Shown: piece by piece, positions 25,471 through 34,126 of the stretch | Layout: each line of letters opens with the position of its first letter | How positions within the stretch are numbered: the first letter of the stretch is position 1 | Source: CAZUDO01 sp964618895 | GTDB taxonomy: Bacteria > Desulfobacterota > Binatia > DP-6 | Assembly: GCA_964618895.1 (NCBI GenBank) | Contig: CAZUDO010000038.1 | Coordinates: 26,934-90,933 of the forward strand | Length of the DNA stretch: 64,000 nt | Direction: 5' to 3' | Position numbers and translations under genes: made by a program | Notes under the pieces: model-generated | Told to the model about the DNA's origin: nothing | The model's input: only the letters and a program-made list of their open reading frames with translations | The model's database searches: none

Positions 25471-27339
25471 TCAGGGCGCGGGCGGCACCGGCGGCGCCGG
25501 GCAGCCCGGGAACGCGGCCACCGGGAGGGCGCAGGGCGGCAACTCGGCGAAGGCGAGCGGCGTGCCGACCACGTTGTCGACCTGGCAATTGTCCGTGCCC
25601 ACGTTGAGCGCCGCCGCGTCCGCCCCGATGCCGTAGCGTGGATCGGGCGACAGCCCGTTGTTCTCGAAGATGTTCGCGAAGATGAAGTTCGCATCCGGCC
25701 GCTCGGGTGTGCCGGGAGGGTCGAACGGACTCTGGTCGATGGCCAGGAAGCCGAACGTGTTGTTGTTGCGGGCGACGTTGTGGTGGAACGCCGACCGATC
25801 GTTGGCGACCACCAGGATGCCGGTGCCGGTGGGCACGGCGCCCACGGTGCCGGTGCCGAAGTTGGGGCGATTGTTGCTGTCGAAGAAGTTGTGGTCGATC
25901 TCGTGGCACTCCGAGTACTGCACGTCGAGCCCCGGGTCCTTGAAGACCAGGAGCGCACCGGTGTTGTCGAAGGCGTAGTTGTTGTACCCACGCCCGTTGG
26001 CGCAGTTCTCGAACTCGATGCCGGCGACGCTGGTGCGCACGTCGTTGTGCCGGACGATCACGTTGGTCGACTGCCCGACGTACAGGGGCGCATCGGCCGT
26101 CCGCTGCACCGCGCACAGCTCGATCACGACGTTGTTGCTGCGCACGGGAAAGACGATGTAGCGCGAGACGTTGTTGCCGTCGCCCACGATGTCCCGGAAG
26201 GTGACCCCTTCGGCCTGCGCGATGAAGATGCCGTCGTTGGTCTGTTCGAAGGTCTCGAGACTCTGGAAGAGGAGCCCGTCGACGCCGAAGGCGCGGATGC
26301 CGCGGCCGGCGGTCTGCGGGTTCGGCGCCACGATACGCGGCCGGTCGTTGCTGGCCGCGCCGCACCCGACGAGCGCGAGCCCATCGGTCTGGATCAGCAC
26401 CTCCTCGACGTAGTCGCCGGAGCCGATCAGCAGCCTGCTGCCCGCCGCCGCGGCGTCGACCGCCGCCTGCAGCGCGCCGGGCGCGTTGGCGACGTAGGTG
26501 CCGGTCTCGCCGTACTGCTGCGACATCGCGTCCGCCAGCGCCGTGAACCCGTTGCAGGCGAGGCACGCCTGCAGGTCGCTCACGGTCTCCGCGCCCGCGC
26601 AGCCGAACATGCTGGCGATGTGACCCTTGGCGGCGGCCGGCCCGCACTTCTTGGCGATGCGCGCCCCGACCTTGGCGAACGCCTTCTGCTGCTTGCCGGC
26701 GGTCTTCCTGTCGGTCGGGGGCACGAAGCTGCCGCCGCTGTAGGCGCCGACGCACGCTGGCGCCAGGTTGCCGGTCGCCTTCTTCTTGGCGCGCGCATTG
26801 AGGCACGCACTGGCGTTCCTGGTCAGGCTGGCTACCAGCTGCGCCGCCGCCGCGCTCACTTCCTTCACGCAGGTCGCCCGCTCGGCGCCGGTGTTGGGCC
26901 ACGCTTGCGTGCTGGCGCCGGTCGTCTCGGCGCTCAGCAGGTCGGCGACCACGCCGTGCTGCGACAGGAGACAGCTGGCGAGGACGCCGGCATCGACCCC
27001 GGCGCGGTACGACGAGGACAGCCCCGCACGTCCGGTGTCCCCGCAGGCCTTGCCGATCTTGCCCTGCACCTTGGCGATCAGCTTCTGCAGCGTATCGGCG
27101 TCGGCGGGCGTCGGGCAGGTGCCTGGTGCGGACGCCAGCTTACAATCCGAGAGGACCTTGACCCTGGTGCTCAGGTAGCGACTCGCCTCCTTGGCGAGGG
27201 TCGCCTGGCACTTGAGCCCCGCCGGACTGGCGGCGGTGATCGCCGCCGGCGTCCTGGTGGGGCTGGCACACGACACCGCCGCCAGGACCGGACGGGCGGG
27301 CAACAGGGCAGCCAGGGCGAGCAGGGGCAGCAGTCTCAT
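25471..27339 (-). CDS. secreted parallel beta-helix protein with N-terminal Cys-rich modules
   Basis: 622 residues, first gene of the operon; GGAGGA lies upstream of ATG 27339. Signal peptide to about residue 19. Residues ~30-300 are two copies of the cysteine-rich, lysine-rich helical module (e.g. SRYLSTRVKVLSDCKL, CLACNGFTALADAMSQQYG). Residues ~310-600 are a right-handed parallel beta-helix of the pectate-lyase/NosD kind (VRTSVAGIEFENCANGRGYN, EIDHNFFDSNNRPNFGTG, FIFANIFENNGLSPDPRYGIG), with a proline tail. No clear catalytic residues. It may bind a polysaccharide or act as a structural surface protein. Confidence 0.82.
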   Translation of the reverse strand: MRLLPLLALAALLPARPVLAAVSCASPTRTPAAITAASPAGLKCQATLAKEASRYLSTRVKVLSDCKLASAPGTCPTPADADTLQKLIAKVQGKIGKACGDTGRAGLSSSYRAGVDAGVLASCLLSQHGVVADLLSAETTGASTQAWPNTGAERATCVKEVSAAAAQLVASLTRNASACLNARAKKKATGNLAPACVGAYSGGSFVPPTDRKTAGKQQKAFAKVGARIAKKCGPAAAKGHIASMFGCAGAETVSDLQACLACNGFTALADAMSQQYGETGTYVANAPGALQAAVDAAAAGSRLLIGSGDYVEEVLIQTDGLALVGCGAASNDRPRIVAPNPQTAGRGIRAFGVDGLLFQSLETFEQTNDGIFIAQAEGVTFRDIVGDGNNVSRYIVFPVRSNNVVIELCAVQRTADAPLYVGQSTNVIVRHNDVRTSVAGIEFENCANGRGYNNYAFDNTGALLVFKDPGLDVQYSECHEIDHNFFDSNNRPNFGTGTVGAVPTGTGILVVANDRSAFHHNVARNNNTFGFLAIDQSPFDPPGTPERPDANFIFANIFENNGLSPDPRYGIGADAAALNVGTDNCQVDNVVGTPLAFAELPPCALPVAAFPGCPAPPVPPAP

Positions 27340-27451
27340 GGAGTCCTCCGCGGTCGGATGCAGTAGCGAGCGCAACGTCGCGCTCCGGCAGGGAATACTG
27401 ACTGGTGCCGCACCCCGTCAAGGGTGCGGGAGAACTCTCGCATGGCCGCGG

Positions 27452-28642
27452 CTACGCCCGCGATCCCACCAGCGCCTGCACCGCCTCGGTGAGCCCGTCG
27501 ACGCTCAGCGGAAACATCGGGAACAGCCGCTGCACCACCCGCACCGTCTGCCAGCCGCCCCAGTCCTCGCGCGCCTCCGGATTCACCCATACCGCGCGGT
27601 CGAAGTGGGTGGCGATGCGATGCAGCCATCGGATGCCGGGCGTGGACGTGGTGATGCGCGGGTCGATGCCGCCGTAGGGCTCGAGCAGCTCGGCCGGATG
27701 CATGGCGGCGTCCCCCACCAGCACGACCTTCCAGCGGCCGTCGAGGCGGCGCAGCACATCGCCGGTCGGCACGGCGTCGTGCCGCAGCATCCGCGCCTGC
27801 GAGTAGACGGAGTCGTAGACGCAGTTGTGGAAGTAGTACGGCTGGAAGTCGCGCAGCCCGCGCTCCTCGTGCAGCGCGGTGAGCAGCCGGCTGACGGGCT
27901 CGTAGTACGGCTCCATGGTGCCGCCCACGTCCATGAGCAGCAGCAGGCGCACGTCGTTCTTCCGCGGCGCCCGGAACACCAGCTCGATCTCGCCGGCGTT
28001 CTTGCAGGTCTCGTCGATGGTCTCGTCCAGGTCGAGCTCGCTGGCAGCGCCGAAGCGCGTGAGCTGGCGGAGCCGGCGCAGCGCCACGCGCAGCTGGCGA
28101 TGGTCGAAGGCGAGATCGGTGCGGTAGTCCCGGAAGCGCCGCTCCTCGGCCACCTTCATGGCCGAGCGGCTCTTGCCCGGGCCGCCGACCCGGATGCCGG
28201 TCGGATGCTGGCCGCCGTGGCCGAAGGGCGACTTGCCGCCCGTGCCTACCCAGCGGTCGCCGCCGTCGTGGCGCTCGGTCTGCTCGGCGAGCGTCTCCAG
28301 GAAGCGGCGCATGAGCTCGTCGCTGGTCAGGCGCTGCAGCTTCTCGTAGTCCTCCGGCGAGAGGGCGGGGAAGTTCTTCGGGTCCTGCAGCCAGTGCAGG
28401 AGCTGCGCGGTCACGTCGTCACCGAGCGCGCCTTCGACGCCCTTGAACACGCGCGAGAACACCCGGTCGTAGGCGTCGAAGTAGGTCTCGCTCTTCACCA
28501 GGCACGCGCGTCCGAGGTGGTAGAAGCGCAGCAGGCTGGAGCCGTGCAGCCCTTCTTCGAGGGCGCGCATGAAGGTCTGCCATTCCTGGATGGCGACCGG
28601 CACGCCCTCGGCACGCAGCCCGTAGAAAAAAACGAGGAACAT
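27452..28642 (-). CDS. VWA domain protein, CoxE-like, partner of MoxR ATPase
   Basis: 396 residues. N-terminal helical region (MFLVFFYGLRAEGVPVAIQE), an acidic/Gly-rich centre (SPFGHGGQHPTGIRVGGPG), then a VWA domain whose metal-site motif is LLMDVGGT rather than the classic DxSxS; the Gly/Thr variant occurs in the CoxE-like subfamily. Follows a MoxR ATPase after only 2 bp, the standard MoxR-VWA arrangement used to assemble or insert metals into oxidoreductases. No oxidoreductase is adjacent, so its client is unknown. Confidence 0.87.
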   Translation of the reverse strand: MFLVFFYGLRAEGVPVAIQEWQTFMRALEEGLHGSSLLRFYHLGRACLVKSETYFDAYDRVFSRVFKGVEGALGDDVTAQLLHWLQDPKNFPALSPEDYEKLQRLTSDELMRRFLETLAEQTERHDGGDRWVGTGGKSPFGHGGQHPTGIRVGGPGKSRSAMKVAEERRFRDYRTDLAFDHRQLRVALRRLRQLTRFGAASELDLDETIDETCKNAGEIELVFRAPRKNDVRLLLLMDVGGTMEPYYEPVSRLLTALHEERGLRDFQPYYFHNCVYDSVYSQARMLRHDAVPTGDVLRRLDGRWKVVLVGDAAMHPAELLEPYGGIDPRITTSTPGIRWLHRIATHFDRAVWVNPEAREDWGGWQTVRVVQRLFPMFPLSVDGLTEAVQALVGSRA

Positions 28643-28644
28643 CC

Positions 28645-29526
28645 CTACTGGTTGTAACGCGGTCCCAGCTCCGTCCAGCTCTTGGGATACCGCCCGCCGC
28701 GTTCGGCGTGCCGTGCGAGCGCGTCCACGTCCTGCTCTTTCTTCAAGAGCGAGCCCAGGAACGGGATGTGGGCCTCGATCTGCTGCGGGCTGACGCCGGC
28801 GCGCATGAGGGCGCTGATCCAGTCGATCAGCTCGGAGGTGGATGGCTTCTTCCGCAAGTCGGCCTGTTCGCGCAGCCAGTAGAACTTGATCAGCACCTGG
28901 TCGAGGAGCTTCGCCTCCAGGTGCGGGTGGTGCACATCGACGATCTTCCGCATCAGCGCCACCTCCGGGAACTCGATGTAGTGGAAGATGCAGCGACGGA
29001 GGAAGGCGTCGGGCAGCTCTTTCTCGTTGTTGGACGTGATCAGCACCACGGGTCGCTGGCGGGCGACCACCTCCTGGCCGGTCTCGACGATGGTGAAGCG
29101 CATCTCGTCCAGCTCGCGCAGGAGGTCGTTCGGGAACTCCAGATCGGCCTTGTCGACCTCGTCGATGAGCAGCACGTGGCGCTCCTCGGCGGCGAACGTG
29201 CGCCCGAGCGGTCCGAGCTTGATGTAGCGGCCGATGTCGGCCACGTCACCGGTGCCGAAGCGGCTGTCGTTCAGGCGCTGGACGGTGTCGTACACGTACA
29301 GGCCGTCGGCGCCCTTGCTGGTCGATTTGATGTGCCAGGAGAGCATCGGCATGCGGAGCCCGTCGGCCACGTGCTGTGCGAGCACGGTCTTGCCGGTGCC
29401 GGGCTCGCCCTTCAGCAGGAGCGGCCGCTCGAGCGCGATGGCGCAGTTGACGGCGTCGATGAGCGGGCCGGAGACGATGTAGCCGGGGGTGCCGGTGAAG
29501 CGCTGGAAAGTGCCGTTCGAGCTCAT
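28645..29526 (-). CDS. MoxR-family AAA+ ATPase
   Basis: 293 residues. Walker A GEPGTGKT at 40-47, Walker B LLIDEVDK with Asp122 and Glu123, sensor-1 VLITSNNEKELPDAFLRRC (arginine finger region). The opening GTPGYIVSGPLIDAVNCAI is typical of the CoxD-like MoxR branch. Acts with the VWA protein encoded immediately downstream as a chaperone-like machine. Divergent from the MOSC gene; the 121-bp gap between them holds both promoters, but I see no strong box. Confidence 0.92.
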   Translation of the reverse strand: MSSNGTFQRFTGTPGYIVSGPLIDAVNCAIALERPLLLKGEPGTGKTVLAQHVADGLRMPMLSWHIKSTSKGADGLYVYDTVQRLNDSRFGTGDVADIGRYIKLGPLGRTFAAEERHVLLIDEVDKADLEFPNDLLRELDEMRFTIVETGQEVVARQRPVVLITSNNEKELPDAFLRRCIFHYIEFPEVALMRKIVDVHHPHLEAKLLDQVLIKFYWLREQADLRKKPSTSELIDWISALMRAGVSPQQIEAHIPFLGSLLKKEQDVDALARHAERGGRYPKSWTELGPRYNQ

Positions 29527-29647
29527 GCGATGCGATGTCCTCCGTCAGGGGTGTCGGGCACGGGTACCGTCCCGGCCGGGACAGTGCAAGCGCTTGTGGA
29601 TCACGCCGGGACGGAGGTATGCCACCTCGACCGCAGGGAGGACATCC

Positions 29648-30505
29648 ATGCTGCTCGGCACCGTCCGTGAGCTGTGGCGCTATCCGTTCAAGTCGATGCA
29701 GGGCGAGCGCGTCGCCGCAGCCACCGTCGGCCCGACGGGCCTGCTCGGCGATCGCGGCTGGGCGGTGCGCGACGAGACCGCGGGCGAGATCCGCGGCGCC
29801 AAGAAGCTGCCCGGGCTGCTGGCGTGCACCGCGACGTACGTCCGCGAGCCGGCGGGCGACGCCATCCCGCCCGTCATCATCACGCTGCCCGACGGCGCCA
29901 CCTGCCGGAGCGACGAGCCCGGGGCGGCGCAGGCGCTCTCCCGGCTCCTTGACCGCGAGGTCACGGTGTGGCCGCGGCAGCCGCCCGACGACACCGCGCA
30001 CTACCGGCGCGGCATGCCGGACTCGGCGGACATGGACGCCGAGCTGCGCGGCATCTTCGGCCGGCTGCCCGACGAGCCGCTACCGGACCTCTCCGTGTTC
30101 CCGCCGGAGATCTTCGAGTACACCTCCCCCCTCGGGACCTATTTCGACGCCTTCCCGCTCCATCTGCTCACCACCGCATGGATCGGGATGCTGGCGCAGC
30201 ACAACCCGGGCGCGCGCTTCGACGTGCGCCGCTTCCGCCCGAACGTCCTGATCGAGCCCGCGGCGCCGGGGGCCGGCGCGCTCGAACTCGACTGGGACGG
30301 GAAGACGCTCTGCATCGGCGAGGCACGCATCCGGGTCGACGCCCCCTGTCCGCGGTGTGTGATGACGACGTTGCCGCAAGCCGACCTGCCCAAGGATCCC
30401 GGGGTGTTGCGGACCATCGTCCGTGACAGCGGGCAGAACGTCGGGGTCTATGCGACCGTGGTGCGGCCGGGGCGTGTGGCGGTCGGGGATCAGGTCTCGA
30501 CCTGA
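29648..30505 (+). CDS. MOSC domain protein
   Basis: 285 residues. MOSC N-terminal beta-barrel (VRELWRYPFKSMQGERVAAA, GLLGDRGWAV) followed by the MOSC core with RFRPNVLIE, IRVDAPCPRCVMTT (conserved Cys) and a C-terminal NVGVYATVVRPGRVAVGDQV. Such proteins bind molybdenum cofactor sulfur or act in mARC-type N-hydroxyl reduction; the conserved cysteine is kept. ATG 29648 follows GGGAGGACATCC. No molybdenum genes lie nearby. Confidence 0.9.
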   Translation: MLLGTVRELWRYPFKSMQGERVAAATVGPTGLLGDRGWAVRDETAGEIRGAKKLPGLLACTATYVREPAGDAIPPVIITLPDGATCRSDEPGAAQALSRLLDREVTVWPRQPPDDTAHYRRGMPDSADMDAELRGIFGRLPDEPLPDLSVFPPEIFEYTSPLGTYFDAFPLHLLTTAWIGMLAQHNPGARFDVRRFRPNVLIEPAAPGAGALELDWDGKTLCIGEARIRVDAPCPRCVMTTLPQADLPKDPGVLRTIVRDSGQNVGVYATVVRPGRVAVGDQVST

Positions 30506-30583
30506 GTTCCAGAATGTCGTTGACGGGGACTTCCCCGGTATGCGACAGCTCTGCCCTTCAGGCTCGCCGCCAGGAAGGCCCCC

Positions 30584-33500
30584 GTGAGCACGATGCTCGT
30601 TCCCCACCGCCGTATCCGTCTGCTGCTGCTCTGTGCCCTCCTCGCCGCCACCCCGGCCGCGCACGGCGCCCCCTTCGTCAACTTCGAGAGCGGCCACGTG
30701 CGCCCCTTGGCCCTGGCCCCGGGCGGACAGCGCCTGTTCGCGGTCAACACGCCCGACAACCGGCTCGCCATCTTCGACGTGACCCCCACCGGCCTCACGC
30801 TCGCGGCCGAGGTCCCGGTCGGCCTCGAGCCGGTGGCGGTGGCGGCGCGCACCAACCTGGCGGGCCGCGTCGAAGCGTGGGTGGTGAACCACCTCTCCGA
30901 CAGCGTCAGCATCGTCGAGATCGACCCGACCGACGTGAGCGCCTCGCGCGTCACCGGCACGCTCCTGGTCGGCGACGAGCCGCGCGACCTCGTCTTCGGC
31001 GGCAGCGCCCGGAACCGCGCCTTCGTCACCAGCGCACGCCGGGGGCAGAACCTGCCCGCGGCGGTGGCACCGCTCCTCACCAGCGAAGGGACACCGCGCG
31101 CACTGGTGTGGGTGTTCAACGCCGACGCGCCGTTCGCCGATACGCCCTTCGACGCCGACGCCGCGCCGTCACTCCTCGGCGGCGAGCCGCTCACCATCGT
31201 CCAGCTGTTCAGCGACACACCGCGCGCACTCGCCGTCAGCCCGGACGGCACGCGCGTCTACGCCGCCGCCTTCCACTCGGGCAACCGCACCACCATCGTG
31301 CCCGAGCGCGCCGTCACGCAGATCAGCCAGGGCGGATTGCGGCAGGCGCCCGGCCCGCCACCAGGCTCGCCCTACCCCGGCCCGTGCGATCCGACCGGTG
31401 CGGCGCCGGGCCCGACGCCGCCCTTCCCGTGTAGCGGCCTGATCGTCCAGCACGATCCGGCCAGCGGCGAGTGGCGCGATGAGCTCGGCCAGGACTGGGG
31501 CACGGTGGCCGGCGCGCCCGTGGTCATGCTGTCGCTCCCCGACCGTGACGTGTTCACCCTCAACGCCGACGCCAATCCGCCGGTCGAGATCGGCAACGCG
31601 TCCGGGGTGGGCACGGTGCTCTTCAACCTGGCCGTCCGCCCCGACAACGGCAAGCTCTACGCCTCCAACCTCGCCGCGCGCAACGACGTCCGCTTCGAGC
31701 CGCTCATCGACGCCACCCACGGCGTGCAGGGCCACATCGCCGAGAGCCGGATCACGGTGGTGAACGGCACCACCGCCACCCCGGTGCACCTGAACCAGCA
31801 CATCGATTACAGCGTGCCCACCGGCCCGCCGGACGAGGTCGCCGACAGCGTCGCCTTCCCGCTCGGGATGGCGTTCTCGGGCAACGGCCGCACCCTCTAC
31901 GTCGCGGGCTTCGGCTCGGGCGTGGTCAGCATGCTCGACACCGACACCCTCGAGGCCGGTACCATCCGGCAGTTCACGACGCCGGTCGGGGGCGGGCCGA
32001 CGGGGCTGGTCCTCGACGAGGCGACCAACCGCCTGTACGTCATGAACCGCTTCGAGCAGCGGGTCGCGGTGGTCACCAACGCGAGCAATCCGCTCGTATG
32101 GGGGGTGACCGAGAGCGTGTCGCTCCGCTTCGACCCGTCGCCGCCCACGGTCCGGCATGGCCGGCGCCTCCTCTACGACACGCGCATCTCGGGGCACGGC
32201 GACAGCGCCTGCGCCAGCTGCCACGTGTTCGGCGACCTCGACGGCCTGGCCTGGGATCTGGGCAACCCGTTCGGGACCATGCTCGCCAATCCGAATCCGT
32301 TCGCGCTCGGCTCGAGCGGCCGCCTGTTCCACCCCATGAAGGGCCCGATGACCACCCAGAGTCTCCGCGGCATGGCGGACGCCGGGCCGATGCACTGGCG
32401 CGGCGATCGCACCGGCGGCAACGATCCGGGCGGCGACCCGCTCAGCGCCGCGCAGGCGTTCACGAAGTTCAACCCCGCCTTCGTAGGGCTGCTCGGCGCC
32501 CCGGCCGAGCTGAGCGCCGCCGACATGCAGTCGTTCACCGACTTCATCCTGAGCGTGCAGTACCCGCCCAATCCGATTCGCGGCCTCGACAACGCCGGCA
32601 CCGCCGACGAGATCGCGGGCGAGACCCTGTTCCGCACCTTCCCGTCGCTCGGCGGCGCCACCCCGTGCAACGACTGCCACGCGCTGCCGCTCGGCACCGC
32701 CGGGCTGTCGTTCCCGGACGCCGAGCCGAGCGACTTCAAGATCGCCCACCTGCGCAACATCTACCAGAAGGTCGGCATGTTCGGCGTCGGACCGCTGATG
32801 CCGTTCGGCGTCCCGTCCACCCCCTTCCTGGGCGACCAGGTGCGCGGCTTCGGCCTGCTGCACGACGGCGCGATCGCCAGCCTGACCGACTTCGTCGCCG
32901 CCACCGTGTTCAGCCTGAACGCGGCCGAGGAGGCGCAGGTGCACGCCTTCGTGATGGCGCTCTCGACCCGCCTGGCATCCGTCGTCGGCCAACAGGTGAG
33001 CGCCACACCGCAGTCGGTGACCGATCCGGCCACCCTCGCCCGCCGCGACCTGCTGCTCGCCCGCGCCGACGCGGGCGACTGCGACGTGGTGGTCAAGTTC
33101 GTCCTCGCCGGCGAGGCCCGCGGGGCGTTCTACGCCGGCGGGTTCGTGGTGACCGACCGGGCGCAGATCTTCCCGGTCGCGCAGGCGTGGGCGGATGCCG
33201 GCACCCCGGGGCAGGAAGCGGTGTGGACGTGCGTGCCGCCCGGGGCCGGGGTGCGCATGGGCATCGACCGCGACAGCGACGGCGCCCAGGACCGTCTGGA
33301 GCTCGACGCAGGCACCGACCCGGCCGACGCGCTCAGCTTCCCGGGCGGCCCGCCGATCGTCACCGTGATGGCGAAGGCCTTCAAGCTGAAGGACGGGACG
33401 CTCCTGTCGGATGCCAGCAAGCGGAAGCTCGAGTTCCGCACCGTCACCGTCCTCGAGCCGGCGCCCAACCGCGTCGTACCGCCTGCCGCCGGCAGCGCCG

Positions 33501-33907
33501 GCGATCCGACGCTGCATGGGGCGACGCTGCGCGTCTACAACGCGGCCGGCAGCGGAGAACAAGTCACGACCGTGCTCCCGGCCGCGCGCTGGAGTGCCCT
33601 GGCGGACGGCGGCTTCGTCTTCAAGGACACCACCGACGGCGCCCCGGTCTCGACCGTCAAGGTCACGCCCGACCGGCTCAAGCTGAAAGCCGGCAAGCTC
33701 GGCTGGACGTACACCGTCAACGAGCCGGCGCAGGGGCGGATGGCGATGCGGCTCACGCTCGGCACCGGGGTGCAGTGGTGCGCCGAAGGGCCGGCGAAAA
33801 AGAGCGGGACGCCGGCGTCGTCGGCCAAGTTCGATCGGGTGGATATGTTCCGGGCGCAGCCGAAGAGCCCGCCTCCGGTGACGTGTCCGCCGGCGCCGGC
33901 GGGGTGA
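30584..33907 (+). CDS. secreted YVTN beta-propeller / dihaem cytochrome c protein
   Basis: 1107 residues. GTG 30584 has AGGAAGG close upstream; ATG 30593 is an alternative. Signal peptide (LLLLCALLAATPAAHG). Propeller repeats (LFAVNTPDNRLAIFDV, AFHSGNRTTIV, LYVAGFGSGVVSMLD) fill the first ~500 residues, followed by a MauG/peroxidase-like cytochrome part with two haem sites, CASCHVFGD and CNDCHALPL, and the family motif HPMKGPMTTQSLRGM. A Ca-type loop IDRDSDGAQDRLELDAGTD follows, then a ~170-residue C-terminal domain shared with 48683-52015. Likely extracytoplasmic redox enzyme. It is not in an operon. Confidence 0.88.
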   Translation: MSTMLVPHRRIRLLLLCALLAATPAAHGAPFVNFESGHVRPLALAPGGQRLFAVNTPDNRLAIFDVTPTGLTLAAEVPVGLEPVAVAARTNLAGRVEAWVVNHLSDSVSIVEIDPTDVSASRVTGTLLVGDEPRDLVFGGSARNRAFVTSARRGQNLPAAVAPLLTSEGTPRALVWVFNADAPFADTPFDADAAPSLLGGEPLTIVQLFSDTPRALAVSPDGTRVYAAAFHSGNRTTIVPERAVTQISQGGLRQAPGPPPGSPYPGPCDPTGAAPGPTPPFPCSGLIVQHDPASGEWRDELGQDWGTVAGAPVVMLSLPDRDVFTLNADANPPVEIGNASGVGTVLFNLAVRPDNGKLYASNLAARNDVRFEPLIDATHGVQGHIAESRITVVNGTTATPVHLNQHIDYSVPTGPPDEVADSVAFPLGMAFSGNGRTLYVAGFGSGVVSMLDTDTLEAGTIRQFTTPVGGGPTGLVLDEATNRLYVMNRFEQRVAVVTNASNPLVWGVTESVSLRFDPSPPTVRHGRRLLYDTRISGHGDSACASCHVFGDLDGLAWDLGNPFGTMLANPNPFALGSSGRLFHPMKGPMTTQSLRGMADAGPMHWRGDRTGGNDPGGDPLSAAQAFTKFNPAFVGLLGAPAELSAADMQSFTDFILSVQYPPNPIRGLDNAGTADEIAGETLFRTFPSLGGATPCNDCHALPLGTAGLSFPDAEPSDFKIAHLRNIYQKVGMFGVGPLMPFGVPSTPFLGDQVRGFGLLHDGAIASLTDFVAATVFSLNAAEEAQVHAFVMALSTRLASVVGQQVSATPQSVTDPATLARRDLLLARADAGDCDVVVKFVLAGEARGAFYAGGFVVTDRAQIFPVAQAWADAGTPGQEAVWTCVPPGAGVRMGIDRDSDGAQDRLELDAGTDPADALSFPGGPPIVTVMAKAFKLKDGTLLSDASKRKLEFRTVTVLEPAPNRVVPPAAGSAGDPTLHGATLRVYNAAGSGEQVTTVLPAARWSALADGGFVFKDTTDGAPVSTVKVTPDRLKLKAGKLGWTYTVNEPAQGRMAMRLTLGTGVQWCAEGPAKKSGTPASSAKFDRVDMFRAQPKSPPPVTCPPAPAG

Positions 33908-33913
33908 GGCGCC

Positions 33914-34072
33914 GCGATCGGGGTGGCAGCGCGGCGGGTGGGCCCGGGGGCGACGTCTCCGCTTCGATCGCCGGCGATCGAAGCGACGTGCCACAGACGA
34001 GCGTCGCATCGCCGGCTCAAGGCGCTCCGACGTCGCCCCCGGGCCCACCCGCCGCGCTGCCACCCCGATCGC
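33914..34072. repeat. long hairpin element, copy B (44-bp arms, conserved 71-nt core)
   Basis: Arms at 33914-33957 and 34029-34072 are perfect reverse complements over 44 bp. The enclosed 71 nt (33958-34028) match the core of copy A (4071-4141) at 54/71 positions with no gap. Inside the core, CGCTTCGATCGCC (33960-33972) and GGCGATCGAAGCG (33973-33985) form a perfect palindrome; a second small stem (GAGCG/CGCTC) shows one compensatory change relative to copy A. It sits between two converging genes and has no T-tract. Confidence 0.82.
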
Positions 34073-34126
34073 TCGCGGCTTCGGACGGGGCGAAGCCGAC
34101 CTGTCGCCGGGCGGCTTCGGCGGCGG

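Noticed and set aside
31169..34063. 964-codon minus-strand frame opposite the dihaem cytochrome
   Set aside because: No signal, domain or start signal; composition of an antisense shadow in G+C-rich DNA.
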